Assembly: GCA_047967505.1 (NCBI GenBank)
Contig: CM106539.1
DNA from: Dipteris shenzhenensis
Lineage: Eukaryota; Polypodiophyta; Polypodiopsida; Gleicheniales
DNA length: 64,000 bases
Strand: one strand, 5' to 3'
Part shown: piece after piece, positions 53,901-64,000 of the stretch
Numbering within the stretch: position 1 is the first letter of the stretch
How the letters are laid out: every line of letters begins with the position of its first letter
Notes under the pieces: generated by a model
Database searches by the model: none
What the model was told of the DNA's origin: nothing
Seen by the model: the letters and a program-made list of their open reading frames with translations, nothing else
Program-made: the position numbers and the translations under genes

Positions 53901-55125
53901 TTGACGATGAATAAAGCGCAGATGAAGAAGAGACTATACTTCGAGGAAGTTTGCATCGACAGGCCGTGTAGGGTATTTGGCACCTTGTGTTGGTAGTGAG
54001 AAAGCCCTTTGAATGATTGTACTATCAAGGATAATGTTTAGTGGGCTCTGATGTACAGTGATTGTATCGTACGTGGCCAACCTTTGCATTGTTGGAGTGG
54101 TAAGAATGGAGAAAGTCTTTGATATTTGTGGTCATTATAGGACTATCCTCCAAGGATTTTAGGCTATGTATCTCTCTCTCTTCTAGTGTTCAACATGTTG
54201 GAGCCATATATCGCACACCATGACTCAAACTAGCTCTCAAATATATAAACAAATGAGCTATCAATATACTACTCACTACTTTAGGAGAAACTCGTGTGCT
54301 CTCTCTCTCTCTCTCTCTTCCTCCATTCAACATGGTATTAGAGCTAGAGCTAGCCTAAAAGCTACCCAAATTTTTTATATCTCATTTTTTGTCCAATCCA
54401 CTCACATTACCTTGTAGAATTGCTCTATTTTAAGAATTTCAAGACACTACACGATGGTATTCCGCTGAAATATGTCAATATTACTGATCTCTCAGATTTT
54501 TATTGTACTAGGAGGAGAGTATCGCTCTAGAAACACATCCACTCCTATATATGATGCTTTTTGCCAAATCAGTCCGCATAGTCTTGCAGAAAAGGCTCGG
54601 GGGATCACACATCCTTAGACGATTATATTAGAGGATGGTTGGAGAGTTTCAGGCTGTTGGATTATTAACATTACATACAAGCCATTGCACTACTACATAC
54701 GGATCCTATTGCGACGCTTAAGTACCGATGTTTAGCATGCACGGGGTGCTAATCATCGGTATTGGAAGCGGGGTTCATTAAGGGTTGTTATATAGCAACT
54801 TTAGTAAAGCAGGGTTCGTTAAGGGTCACTATATAGCCTAAAGTCACTATATAGCAACTTTTATTAGATTGGTAATGGTTGTTATATAGCGACGTCACTG
54901 AGATAGTTTTGTATAGTGACGTTTTAGAGAGAGTTTTTTTCCCATATCGACCTTAAAGGATAGTCTTTTCTAATGACAAAAATTTTAAAATTTTCATACA
55001 TGTTTGACCTTTTGAGAGAATAAAAGTACGAGACCATGTACATCAAGCCTTTGAAGCTCATATATTCATGTCCAAGTTTGAGATGAAAAAAATCAATGAA
55101 GAGCATTTACATCAACGGTTTCATC

Positions 55126-55425
55126 CTAAGCCAAGTCTAATGCGCCAAACAAGTCTATCTCTGACTCTATACCAAGTTGATCTCCTATATCATCACTGTA
55201 CTCTAGCATCATACGTTCACCTAAGAGTACATCATCTTCTTCAATAAAGTGTGGTGATTCTTGTTGATCATTGTCTTCTTCCTCAATATAGTGATCTCCA
55301 TCTTCCTCTTGTATGATGTCATTATGTGCATCTTCCTCTTGGCTCATATTGTGATCTTCATCTTCTTTGCTAGATTCATCTGGATCAATTAGATCCGGCA
55401 TTGGTAGTGGTATCTCCATATCCAC
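55126..55425 (-). pseudogene. TNP2-type acidic tail (copy 2)
   Basis: Duplicate of 49057-49356 with a few substitutions (for example YSDDIG for YDDDIG). Confidence 0.65.
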
Positions 55426-55675
55426 ATCTCTATCTTCAAAATTTTGCTTACTTCATGGTGCAACTTGGATCACGTACCACCATCTTGGATTAGAACGATC
55501 CGGATGAAAAACCACCTATATTGAAGATGGGTGCCAAATGCCATCAATTATATATATGAAATTATGCTTATGTACATGTATCAATGGATCTTTAAAAACG
55601 AAAGCTTTGATTAATTAAATCATTAGTATGCACTTGCTCACATTGCTTGGGAACAAAAGTATCACTTTTATTGGT

Positions 55676-55948
55676 CTAAAGTTTGGTGGAGTCTATTGCA
55701 AAGAAACTGCTACTGTCTTTTCTCACTATTGCATGGGGACCATTGTAAATAGTTCTAAACCATTTTACATCAAGAATGAAAATACTAAATTGTCTAAAAT
55801 CAACTTCATAGATTTTGCGTATGGTTCCACAATAATCCAACTGTGAGGAGAGAAGATTGGTATCCAAAGCACTTGCTCGACTATCTTGTGTGAAGTTAGC
55901 CAAGACTCCACAATCATACGTGACTCTCTTTGAATCGATGCCTTCCAC
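55676..55948 (-). pseudogene. DUF4216-type segment (copy 2)
   Basis: Duplicate of 49610-49882 (VLANFTQDSRASALDTN). Confidence 0.7.
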
Positions 55949-56173
55949 GCAAAAATGTCATCCATATGACCATAATGCACTGTACTTTTGTATTGTAAAA
56001 GAGCATTGTTAAAACAATGAAGATGCATCTATTTTATAGCATATATTGCCACAAATAATTACTTTAATTACGTCAAGAGGTACGAAACTTACATGCATCA
56101 TACATCCAGATGATAACTCTCACTTGCGCTCGTTTATTGTCTCTCCATCATGTTCGGCTTTATGTAGAGCCAG

Positions 56174-56629
56174 CTATAGCCATTCAAGTGACATATGAGT
56201 GGGGAGAAGAGCCAGATCCCATGGATATGGTTGGAATCGCTTGTACATTACTCTGAATCTCGTCCTTGCATTTATTCTTTCTGCTTTGGCCGCTTCATAT
56301 CTCTCAATCCACTTCTGCACCTCCTTGCTATTGAGAATACAAAACTTATTGAATTTCTCCATTTTCTCTTTGCTCATCTTTCTTTCAATCCCTTTTCCTA
56401 GGCGAACCTCACCAACGATGCGATCATCATCCTTGTTATGCCAAGCTTGCAGCATATCGGGATCCGTGGATGCAAGAAACTCTTGCACAAGCCATCCCTC
56501 TACCATGCTTGCTTCTAGTCTTGCTCTTTGTCTTACAAATCCCTTCAAAGTTTTCATAAATCGCTTGAGAAAAAACATCCACTGATTATGAACGGTACCT
56601 GCAATGGCCACCTCATCAACTATGTGCAC
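56174..56629 (-). pseudogene. DUF4218-type segment, truncated start (copy 2)
   Basis: Same as 50115-50642, but the N-terminal CLLEKHFPSS part is lost through a 59-bp deletion next to 56629; the deletion ends share the short word AGC. The remaining frame starts inside HIVDEVAIAGTVHNQW. Confidence 0.75.
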
Positions 56630-58239
56630 AAGCTTCGATGGATTCCACCCTAGCCTTCTTGATGGTTGATATGGAGATCTCTTTTTGAGATATCCACCTA
56701 TTTCACATGCCCATGTAAGATATATTCATAATCAGTCTACATATTATTCTGCTTAAATTGAAAAAAGTGCAATCAGTGCCATTTGATACTAAGCATACCT
56801 CACAGTACTACTGATCTTGAATATAGCATTTCTAAAATCTTATTATAAGCACCCTTTTATTGTAATTGGGAGGATGAACTATCAAAGCAACAAAGAAGTC
56901 ATGTCAACAATATAACATAAGCATAATTACGCTAATGCATCACGATTATCAGTACACTAATCCTACATTTTAGAATACCTGTAAGACCTTGTGCCTACTA
57001 TTATCTCCTCCTCCTATTTCTCCTTTTTTATAGGCTTATGCTTTCTCCTTGTTTGTAGGCTTACGCTTGTCTCCTCAATCCAATCCCTTTGAGAAGTTGC
57101 TTCTCTAAACTCCTCCTTTCTCTAACTAGTTATTTGAAAAATGGTATGTTTCCTCTTTTTTGTAGGGCCAGTCCACAAAACACCGAGCGGGACTATTCCA
57201 GGTAAGAAAGTCCTTCCTCTTTTTTCCTTTTGTTATTTCCAAGAGAGTTGTGACTCAAGTGTCATGGGGTATGTTTCCTTCCTCTTCCAAGAGAGTCTTT
57301 TGGGTGTTCTCTTATTTCCATTGTAGTGCCCTTGTGTCTGCCACTCCATCGCCCTTTACTTTCCTCTTCCCTTCTCCTTCTCCATCTCCTTCCCTTCTCC
57401 CCTCTCCTCTCCCCTCTCTCCCTTCCCTCTTTCTCTCATGGAGACACATTGCAACAATTCGGAGGCCGCTTGAGAGACACATGCAGACGACTCATGCCTT
57501 GCATTACTCCCACAAAGAGTATCTTACAGTGGAGGCTCCATCGGCATATCTTCAACATCCCCATGACACTTGAGTCACTGCCAAGACCCACAACATTTTT
57601 GGCACTACTACCGGGGAGAAAAGGTATGTTTTTTCATTTGCACTTATTTGCCTTGAATATCTACCCATTGCACAAGTCTTCAAGCCTAACTTGGAGCTTG
57701 TTAGTGGAGTTGTAGGAAAAAAGAGAGGGAGGATGAAAAAGTAGGATAACTATTTTTATTGTTGGAAAGCCATTTGGGAGCATTTGAAGCTTGCTTTTGG
57801 TGCTTTTTAGTGTTTTAAGTTGATAGGAATGTAGTGTGTGTGATTGATAAGGAGTGGGTGAGGTCCAATCCCATAAACAAATGACCAAAATGTTGATTCT
57901 TGCCAAATCTTGAAGTTGTTTTGGGTTCTAGAACTTGACAAAATATGAAGAGGGGAGACGAGAAGAGTGGAGATGAGGAGAGAGGGCACAGCTAGAGAGC
58001 ACACCACAAATGACTAACTGTACACTAGATTTAGTTGAAAAAATGGAATATATACAAACCCATTTAGGGTTAGGGTTAGGGGATCTAACCCTTTCCTTTA
58101 AAGCACTCTATAAGGTTAGTGCTATGCACATATGATCATATGATGGTGCTATGCACATGTGATCACATGATGTTGAGCGTGAACTCTCAACACCTTCCCT
58201 CAAGATCAACATCATGAAGTAGGGCTTCCCTCAAGATGA

Positions 58240-58755
58240 TGATTCTGGGAATGTCCTTTCTTTGCGTCAAACCAAGAGCTAATCGGTGTTTTTTAAAAAT
58301 CTCTTTATCGAGTGGTTTGGTAAGGATGTCTGCAACATTCTCTTTGCTATCACAATGCTATAGTGTGATGTCACCAAGTAACACTCTTTCTCTGATGAAG
58401 TGCTCTCTAACATCAATGTGCTTTGTCCTAGGGTGATATACTAGATTCTTGGCTAATGCTTGAGCCAATTGATTATCACAGTATATTGTTGTTGGCTTTC
58501 ACATAGGGCAGTGTGTTTCTGACAATAGTCTTCTGAGCCATATAGCCTCACATGCACCTGTAGTGAGTGCCCTATATTCTGCTTCAGTTGAAGACAAAGA
58601 AATAGTTGGCTATTTGTTTGACAACCATGATATAGCACCTTGACCAAGAAAAAATGCATATCCCTGTGTCAATCTCCTTGTCTCATGATCTCCGACATAG
58701 TCATTGTCACAATATCCATGCAACCGTGGATGACTTCCTCTGTATTCCAACACTT
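58240..58755 (-). pseudogene. Copia RNase H remnant (copy 2)
   Basis: Duplicate of 52230-52745 with the same blocks and stops. Confidence 0.85.
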
Positions 58756-59036
58756 AGTCATCTTCCTTACAAAGAAACTAGATGGTTCATCAGGCCAATG
58801 CAACCCATCCTCTCCCTCTCCTCCTCCCTCCTCCTCCTCCCTCTTCCTCGTCCTCCTCCCTTGTCCTCCTCCTCCCACCTCCTCCTCCTCCTCCTCCCTC
58901 CTCTCTCTTCATTCCCCCATGCTCTTACAACTTCTTCCTCTCCCACTCCTATGCTCCCCCTAAACCCTTAGTTCCTCAACCCATAATCTACATGATCTAC
59001 AAGGGAGACGAGTTCTCCACCATGTACGCTACTCTA

Positions 59037-59225
59037 AACCATGGAACCTCTTCTAAACTCTAGAACCTCCTTGTAAACTCTGGAACCTCTCTTTAAACCT
59101 TGGATTCTCCTTCTAATCCTTGGACCTCGTTCTAAACCTTGGAACTCGTTCTAACCTTGGAACCTCCTTGTAAACCCTGGAACCTCGTTCTAACCCTTAA
59201 ACTCCTCCTAAACCCTACAATCCCC
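59037..59225. repeat. 19-20-bp minisatellite (copy 2)
   Basis: Duplicate of 53030-53220. Confidence 0.8.
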
Positions 59226-59693
59226 AATGAACACGAAAGCCTTCATTACCTCAACCATGATGATACACGTTCCTTTTACACATGCATGCACTATGTTTGC
59301 TTACCACACTTAAGCATATGTCTCTCATCGGAACATGACTCGAGGTCCTAAGCTACATGTATACTACAAACGACAACCCCGATATATCTGTAGGTGACAA
59401 AAAGCCTTTAAACCCTGCATACTGAGATTACCCTCCTCTTCCAACGGAAGCCGTGGGAAAGAGCCAACAGTAACATCTCATCATTATAAAAAATCTCTTC
59501 AGTTTGAATTGATGTGTGTGAGGTTTAGCTATTTTTATCCTTGCCAAAATCAGTTAGCTCTGACTTCTGTTCGAAGTTGTGTTCAAGCCAGCATTTTTTG
59601 GAGGATGTCCTTTGTAAATCTGGATATTCATAATGAAAAGAACTCCCAAGGTCATTTCCTTAGCTTGATCTACTATCAGCGGTGGCAAGTGAA

Positions 59694-59900
59694 TAGATGG
59701 CCCCAAAATCGAAAGTAGCACTTGTGCGACACAGCAAGAGGGTGAAAATGGAGGAGAAGCTACTAGAGGAGGATTTGCTAGATGTCTCAAAAGATTTAGA
59801 AATGTAGTCGGATGAACTGCCAAAGAAGCAAACATTAAAGAAGCAGCAAATACTTGAGAGCTCGTCGGTTTTCAGCAGTCCAAGATATTTCTCAATTTGA
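59694..59900 (+). other. Short reading frame MAPKSKVALVRHSK (copy 2)
   Basis: An ATG near 59698 opens MAPKSKVALVRHSKRVKMEE followed by EEDLLDVSKDLEM, a TAG, then SDELPKKQTLKKQQ. The composition is basic-acidic, like the start of a chromatin or transposon protein, but the frame is short and broken. No family recognised. Confidence 0.3.
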
Positions 59901-60163
59901 TAATGAATGAAGCACAGAGATGAAGAAGAGACTATACTTCGAGAGAGTTTGCATCGACAGGCCATGTAGGGTATTTGGCACCTTGTGTTGACAGTGAGAA
60001 AGCCCTTTGAATGATTGTACTATCAAGGATAATGTTTAGTGGGCTCTGATGTACAGTGATTGTATCGTACGTGGCCAACCTTTGCATTGTTGGAGTGGTA
60101 AGAATGGAGAAAGTCTTTGATATATGTGGTCATTATACGACTATCCTCCAAGGATTTTAGGCT

Positions 60164-60849
60164 CTCATGCAAACTGCCTAGACCCCTTTGCTCTAAGTAA
60201 GATGTTGCTTCTTGGGAAAGAGCATAAGTCGATGTGGGTGGCCAAACAAGTTCTAGTGACTAGGCCCCGTCAATGGTTGTGTAGGCCGGTGGTGACTGGG
60301 GTAGCATTTGTTCTTCTTGGTCATGCACTGAATACTCTTTGAAGCTATCACTTTGGACCAAAAATGCGTGTGGTCATGTTGGTTGAGAGGATGTAGATAG
60401 CTACGAACTCTAGAGGGGGTTTCGTGGGTTGAGGCAGTGGGCTCGTTTACCACATCCTCTTTAGTGGCGGCATCTTTTTTGAACCTGCATCCATGTGCAT
60501 GTGGTGTACCATTGATCATTATATTGGTTGGCATGTAGGTATGACCTTTCTGTGTATGTGTGGGAGATCTTATTTTTTACATGATTTTAGAGTGTGGAAT
60601 GAAAGTGTGTGGCACAATTATTCATGCAATCATCTATGTGTCTAAGAGAAAGCGTGTGAGTGTACCTGACCTAGTAGCTAGGTAGGGACTAACTATATGC
60701 TTTTTTTGTTGCTGGGATTTTCATAGGGCAACTAGTGCTCAGGCATCACTTCTGAGCCCTAGGTTAAAATCAATTGATGCTACCTATATGTGCGAAGACG
60801 TACATATGCAAGTGAGTGCTTGTGATACAATCTAATCCTAACTAACAAA
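60164..60849. other. Noncoding region right of the duplication
   Basis: Single-copy-looking sequence without family motifs; the frame at 60124-60342 spans the duplication edge and is not convincing. Confidence 0.35.
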
Positions 60850-61079
60850 GACTTGGTTTCCCAAATCTTCAGTTTTGTCGGGGATGGCTTGCATGTTGAT
60901 GTAGTAGCGCTTCAATCGGTGGGCTCCCGTTTATTGTTGTGTTGAATTGGACTCCATCCAATGTTTCTAGCAGTACAACTCTAGTGGGATTCATCTTTTG
61001 TACGTGGTATGGTTCTTGACCTAGATACTTCAGTTTCCCCTTGTGTAGTATAACAGGACCAAGTCACTTTCTTGATGTC
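60850..61079 (-). pseudogene. Ty3/gypsy integrase C-terminal domain
   Basis: After a stop near 61080 the reading continues leftward in shifted frames with GKLKYLGQEPYHVQKMNP, LLETLDGVQFNTTINGS and LKRYY, the end of a Ty3/gypsy integrase with GPY/F-like and N-G-x-x-LK-Y motifs. Confidence 0.7.
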
Positions 61080-61580
61080 TTAAGCTTTAAGATTTCTATC
61101 AAACCATGCCTTTCTTCTGCATTTTTCTATTGTCATGGCATGGTAGGTGACTAGTCTTGTCTCTATATGCTTCTCCAACTGATAGAGTCTTTCTTTCAAG
61201 GATTCATGGTCTCCCATGCATTCCTGTACTACTATGCATAGGCTTGGTATTACAGATTCTAGTGGGACCATAGCTTCAAGGCCGTACACCAATTGAAAAG
61301 GTGTGTTCCCTGTACTAACCTTGAGTGTGGTTTTGTATGCCCATAAGGCTGCATTCAGTTTCTCTGCCCAACCAGAATGCTGTGGTTCTACTACCTTGAT
61401 GAGTATAATACATATTATTTTGTTGGTGGATTCGGCCTGTCCGTTCCCTTGGAGGTAGTAGGGTGTGCTTTTTCTATGGATTACCATGAAGCCAGACAAG
61501 AGTTCTTGGATTACCTCATTAACAAAATGTGTGCCTCTATCTGATACAATTTCAATGGGACATCTGAATCGGGTGATCAC
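61080..61580 (-). pseudogene. Ty3/gypsy integrase core, second half
   Basis: IEIVSDRGTHFVNEVIQELL (second catalytic Asp), STPYYLQGNGQAESTNKI (Glu) and AALWAYKTTLKVSTGNTPFQ followed by LVYGLEAMVP are classic DD35E integrase blocks. Joined to the upstream frame by a frameshift at about 61580. ORF about 166 codons. Confidence 0.9.
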
Positions 61581-62005
61581 TTTTTGTATAAGAATCTTGC
61601 TGTGCTTTTGGCATCTGCCTTTCTGACTGCTTTAGCTTTATCCCATTTTTTAAAGTAATCACTGGCCACAATGATGTAGCGTGCCTGTGTTTCTTTTGTT
61701 GTTGGATGGATGGGACCCACATAGTCAATCCCCCATTTTTCAAATGGTTTTTTTGCAACAACTATTGTTAGGGGATTGAAGTCTCTGTGTTGTGGTTTAG
61801 TAGTTTGTTGGCATACATCACAACCTTTTACATATTCATAGGCATTTGCCCACAGTGTTGGCCACCAGTAGCCTGCGAGGAGAACTTTTCTTGATGTGGC
61901 TTCCCCTTGGAAGTGTCCTCCTGCAATGCCTTCATGGACTTCACTCAGGATTGGCATGATCTCATGAGGCATTACACATCTTCTTAATATCTGGTCCTTG
62001 CCCAT
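61577..62005 (-). pseudogene. Ty3/gypsy integrase zinc-binding domain and core start
   Basis: HEGIAGGHFQGEATSRK to GCDVCQQ forms the HHCC site. PFEKWGIDYVGPI carries the first catalytic Asp, and ARYIIVASDYFKKWDKAKAV follows. The frame is continuous upstream with RNase H through two nonsense codons (about 62171 and 62027), so one polyprotein was present. Confidence 0.9.
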
Positions 62006-62170
62006 CTCATATAGTTGTCCTACAATGAGTTAATAGGGTGCAGCCTTTAGAATCAATTTTTTGGCATCTACTGCTTTCATTTCAGGGGGTGGTCTTGTTG
62101 CCATTAAGTAACCAATGATATCTCCACACCACTTTGGAACAACATCGATTTGAAATAGTGTGGCATCTAG

Positions 62171-62690
62171 TTATAAGTCATCTTCTACTCCAGTGGCTTC
62201 TTCTCCTGACTTGACACGAGACATGTGATCGACAATGTAGTGTTGGGCACCTTTGCGGAGCACTATTTTGAAGTTGAATTTTTGAAGCAAGAGGAGCCAT
62301 TTGGTTATTCTTCCTGTTGTACACGGACGGTTCACAAGATAAAGCAATGCTTGATGGTCGGTGTAGAAGACAAAATCATTTGCCAGTAGATAGTGCCGAG
62401 ATAGTGCCAAAATTTCTTCACTATACACCATTGCTAGGGCTTCTCTTTCTGTGGTGGTATAGTTGATCTCTGCATCATTGAGTTGTCGAGTGGCGAAGTA
62501 GAATGGGTAGTCTTTCTTATGTTCACCAAGTTGACAAAGCACACTCCACATTGGATACTTGGATCCATCAGTATGAACATGAAAATCAATATCCCAATTG
62601 GGAGATATAAGGATGGGTGTTGTGATTGGCACCACTTTAAAAGCTCAAAGGCTTGGTCGCACTCTTCGATCCATAAGAATTCCACTAATA
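62171..62690 (-). pseudogene. Ty3/gypsy RNase H
   Basis: Blocks: FHVHTDGSKYPMWSVLCQLG, YPFYFATRQLNDAEINYTTT, EREALAMVYS, FVFYTDHQALLYLVNRP and QHYIVDHMSR. These carry the catalytic Asp, Glu, Asp, Asp series of Ty3/gypsy RNase H. It ends at TAA 62171-62173 with coding continuing in frame. Confidence 0.9.
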
Positions 62691-62795
62691 ATTTGTAAAG
62701 TGGTCTAGAGCTATCATGGCATACCGCAATATAAATCTTCTATAATAGCCGGCATGTCCCATAAAGACCTATACATCAAGTCATGATCCACCCCT
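62635..62795 (-). pseudogene. Ty3/gypsy RT end (connection to RNase H)
   Basis: In shifting frames: GHAGYYRRFI, LVEFLWIEECDQAFELLK, the end of RT and start of RNase H. Everything upstream of this (most of RT, protease, gag) is absent to the right, so the fragment is truncated here. Confidence 0.7.
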
Positions 62796-63215
62796 TCTTC
62801 CCTATATGTATCCTAGTACCATTTCCAATTGAGTGACTAGTTGGACGTGATGATCCACTAGGTTCTCTCATGAGTTGTGTCCACCCCATGGTTTGCATCT
62901 CCTTGCTAATGGGAAAACATGGTCGAGCGGTTCCCATGCTAGGCCTTGAGATGCTGAATCAACATTCTGATCCTGTATGGAATCGATGCCAACATCCATT
63001 TTCATTTAGTACAAGGTGCACTAGGTAACTAATGTGACATGTTACATAAGCATCCCTAACTACCCAACAATGGCTAGAATCTTCATAAAAAACATAGAAG
63101 GGCATGACTTGCCCAAATATAATGGAACATAGTGTCATAAAAAAAGACGAAGAAGAACAGGACACAAGCACGAGCTCTGACATGAAAATATGAATGGGAC
63201 AACACAAGCAACCCC
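62796..63215. other. Noncoding region
   Basis: No gene or repeat recognised. Confidence 0.35.
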
Positions 63216-63850
63216 CTTGGTTTTGTAGAATAGGTCTACTTTAAGAATTTTGAGACCCAATAGGATGGTAAGTTCTACTGCGAGACTCAAAAGTGATGGA
63301 TCGCCCTCTGATTTCTCCTATACTAGAAGGAGACTACCTCTTTCAATGCACATCAACTTTTATCTCGGGGGGGTCACTCATCATATGTAACCCTATCACG
63401 TGAGTTCAACAGAAGGATTTTTTTTATTTCTAAAATTTACATAAATAAATATACATAAGGGACTATTTAAAATAGTTTTGGAAAAAATTTACAGATTTGT
63501 ATAGAAAAGGGGTACATTTTATTCATGAAATTTTTTACAGATAAGGGACTTTAAATATAGGCCTTGAATGCACGTGATATAGAGGGTTTATACATAGTGA
63601 CCCCCTCGAGACTTTTATACAAGATGCTGTTTTCCAAATTAGGTTGAGTTGTTATGCAAACCGGTTCTATTCTAATATACTAAAGCTATGGTGTAGCAAC
63701 TTAATTTGGCTAATGGTCCATCTCTTCCGGGTCATTTTGGGGTAATCTTCATGGTGGCTTCCCAATTTGCTATGTTCCATGGTCTTTATTCGACATGGAT
63801 CCTATTTAGTTGCATAGATCATGAATCTCCATTGGCATATATGATTTCTT
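63216..63850 (+). repeat. Dispersed repeat family, copy 4
   Basis: 63645-63830 is the inverted match of 40545-40745, and 63290-63370 of 40780-40860. 63216-63260 (TTTTGTAGAATAGGTCTACT..) resembles 48345-48380. Confidence 0.65.
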
Positions 63851-64000
63851 GGTTCTACGATTAAATTTGGAGCTTGTTTTTCTAGAGCTTTTAGATTATA
63901 TTACTGCAAGATTTCATATAGATAATTTTGGAATTCTTGAGGATGAAATGCTTGAGAGGTTTTGCTTTAATTCTTGAATTGTATGAATATCAATGGATAA
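63851..64000. other. Right-edge noncoding DNA
   Basis: AT-rich, nothing recognised. Confidence 0.3.

Larger units (their letters stand above)
48101..54165. repeat. Tandem segmental duplication, copy 1 (6,065 bp)
   Basis: Copy 1 starts after GCATCTGCT and ends with AGGATTTTAGGCT; copy 2 follows directly. The two copies are nearly identical by eye, with a few small indels. Contents in order: Copia LTR/PBS remnant, dispersed repeat, CACTA left end and coding remnants, CACTA leader, Copia RNase H remnant, TCC microsatellite, 19-bp minisatellite, short reading frame. Confidence 0.93.
54688..57231 (-). mobile_element. CACTA element remnant (copy 2)
   Basis: Duplicate of 48619-51225. Left end at 54688, palindromes 54775-54925, acidic tail 55126-55425, DUF4216-type 55676-55948, DUF4218-type 56174-56629, leader 57062-57231. 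Confidence 0.7.
54166..60163. repeat. Tandem segmental duplication, copy 2 (5,998 bp)
   Basis: Repeats copy 1 from CTATGTATCTCTC to AGGATTTTAGGCT. The length difference of 67 bp comes mainly from a 59-bp deletion at about 56629 and a 14-bp unit present twice in copy 1 (about 53725) but once here. Confidence 0.93.

Noticed and set aside
58062-58090. TTAGGGTTAGGGTTAGGGG, telomere-like
   Set aside because: Only three units. The homologous site in copy 1 (about 52065) is TTAGGGTTAGTGTTACGGG, so it arose by point changes; most plants also use TTTAGGG.

Overview
The window looks like plant nuclear DNA, probably heterochromatin. The evidence is phase-consistent GT-AG introns, CACTA/En-Spm elements with TNP2, DUF4218 and DUF4216 blocks, a Copia LTR element primed by the usual plant TGGTATCAGAGC site, Ty3/gypsy and LINE fragments, and a 182-bp satellite. 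I recognise no conserved single-copy host gene. A seed-free land plant is a possible source, but that is a weak inference. Almost every coding segment is broken by stops or frameshifts.

Layout. 1-6667 (minus): a large spliced, decayed gene. Its product has a long unrecognised N-terminal part followed by at least three tandem Ulp1/C48-like cysteine-peptidase modules with identical intron positions; the last runs off the left edge. 6668-12850: noncoding repeats, namely minisatellites, a CT-rich tract, a GC-rich array built on the 20-bp palindrome CTGGCGGCCGCGGCCGCCAG (9.54-11.87 kb), and a TATA/CCAAT promoter-like block. 12851-19565: a satellite of about 182-bp monomers with a six-monomer, 1092-bp higher-order repeat. 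19679-23040 (plus): a broken transposon gene with a Tnp1/En-Spm-like region, four LSGVDEF motifs and a DUF7869-type region. 23.2-28.2 kb: small tandem repeats, an internally deleted Ty3/gypsy element with a probable 3' LTR, and AT-rich DNA. 28.22-32.83 kb: two CACTA copies in inverted orientation. 33.1-34.8 kb: a palindrome-rich minisatellite.

34798-40437: a complete-length Copia element with 352-bp LTRs and a CATAT target-site duplication, whose genes carry several stops and frameshifts and a hairpin insert made of satellite sequence. 40.4-48.1 kb: LINE and Copia fragments, a tRNA-like sequence and dispersed repeats. 48101-60163: a recent head-to-tail duplication of about 6 kb containing CACTA and Copia remnants. 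60.85-62.79 kb (minus): a Ty3/gypsy pol fragment. The right end is a dispersed repeat.

The genes do not form a working pathway. The window records layered transposon insertion, satellite amplification and rearrangement. The best candidates for something little described are the triple C48-module gene, the Tnp1/DUF7869 transposon, the GC palindrome array, and the satellite hairpin captured inside the Copia element. Splice sites, identities and domain calls were made by eye, with no database search.
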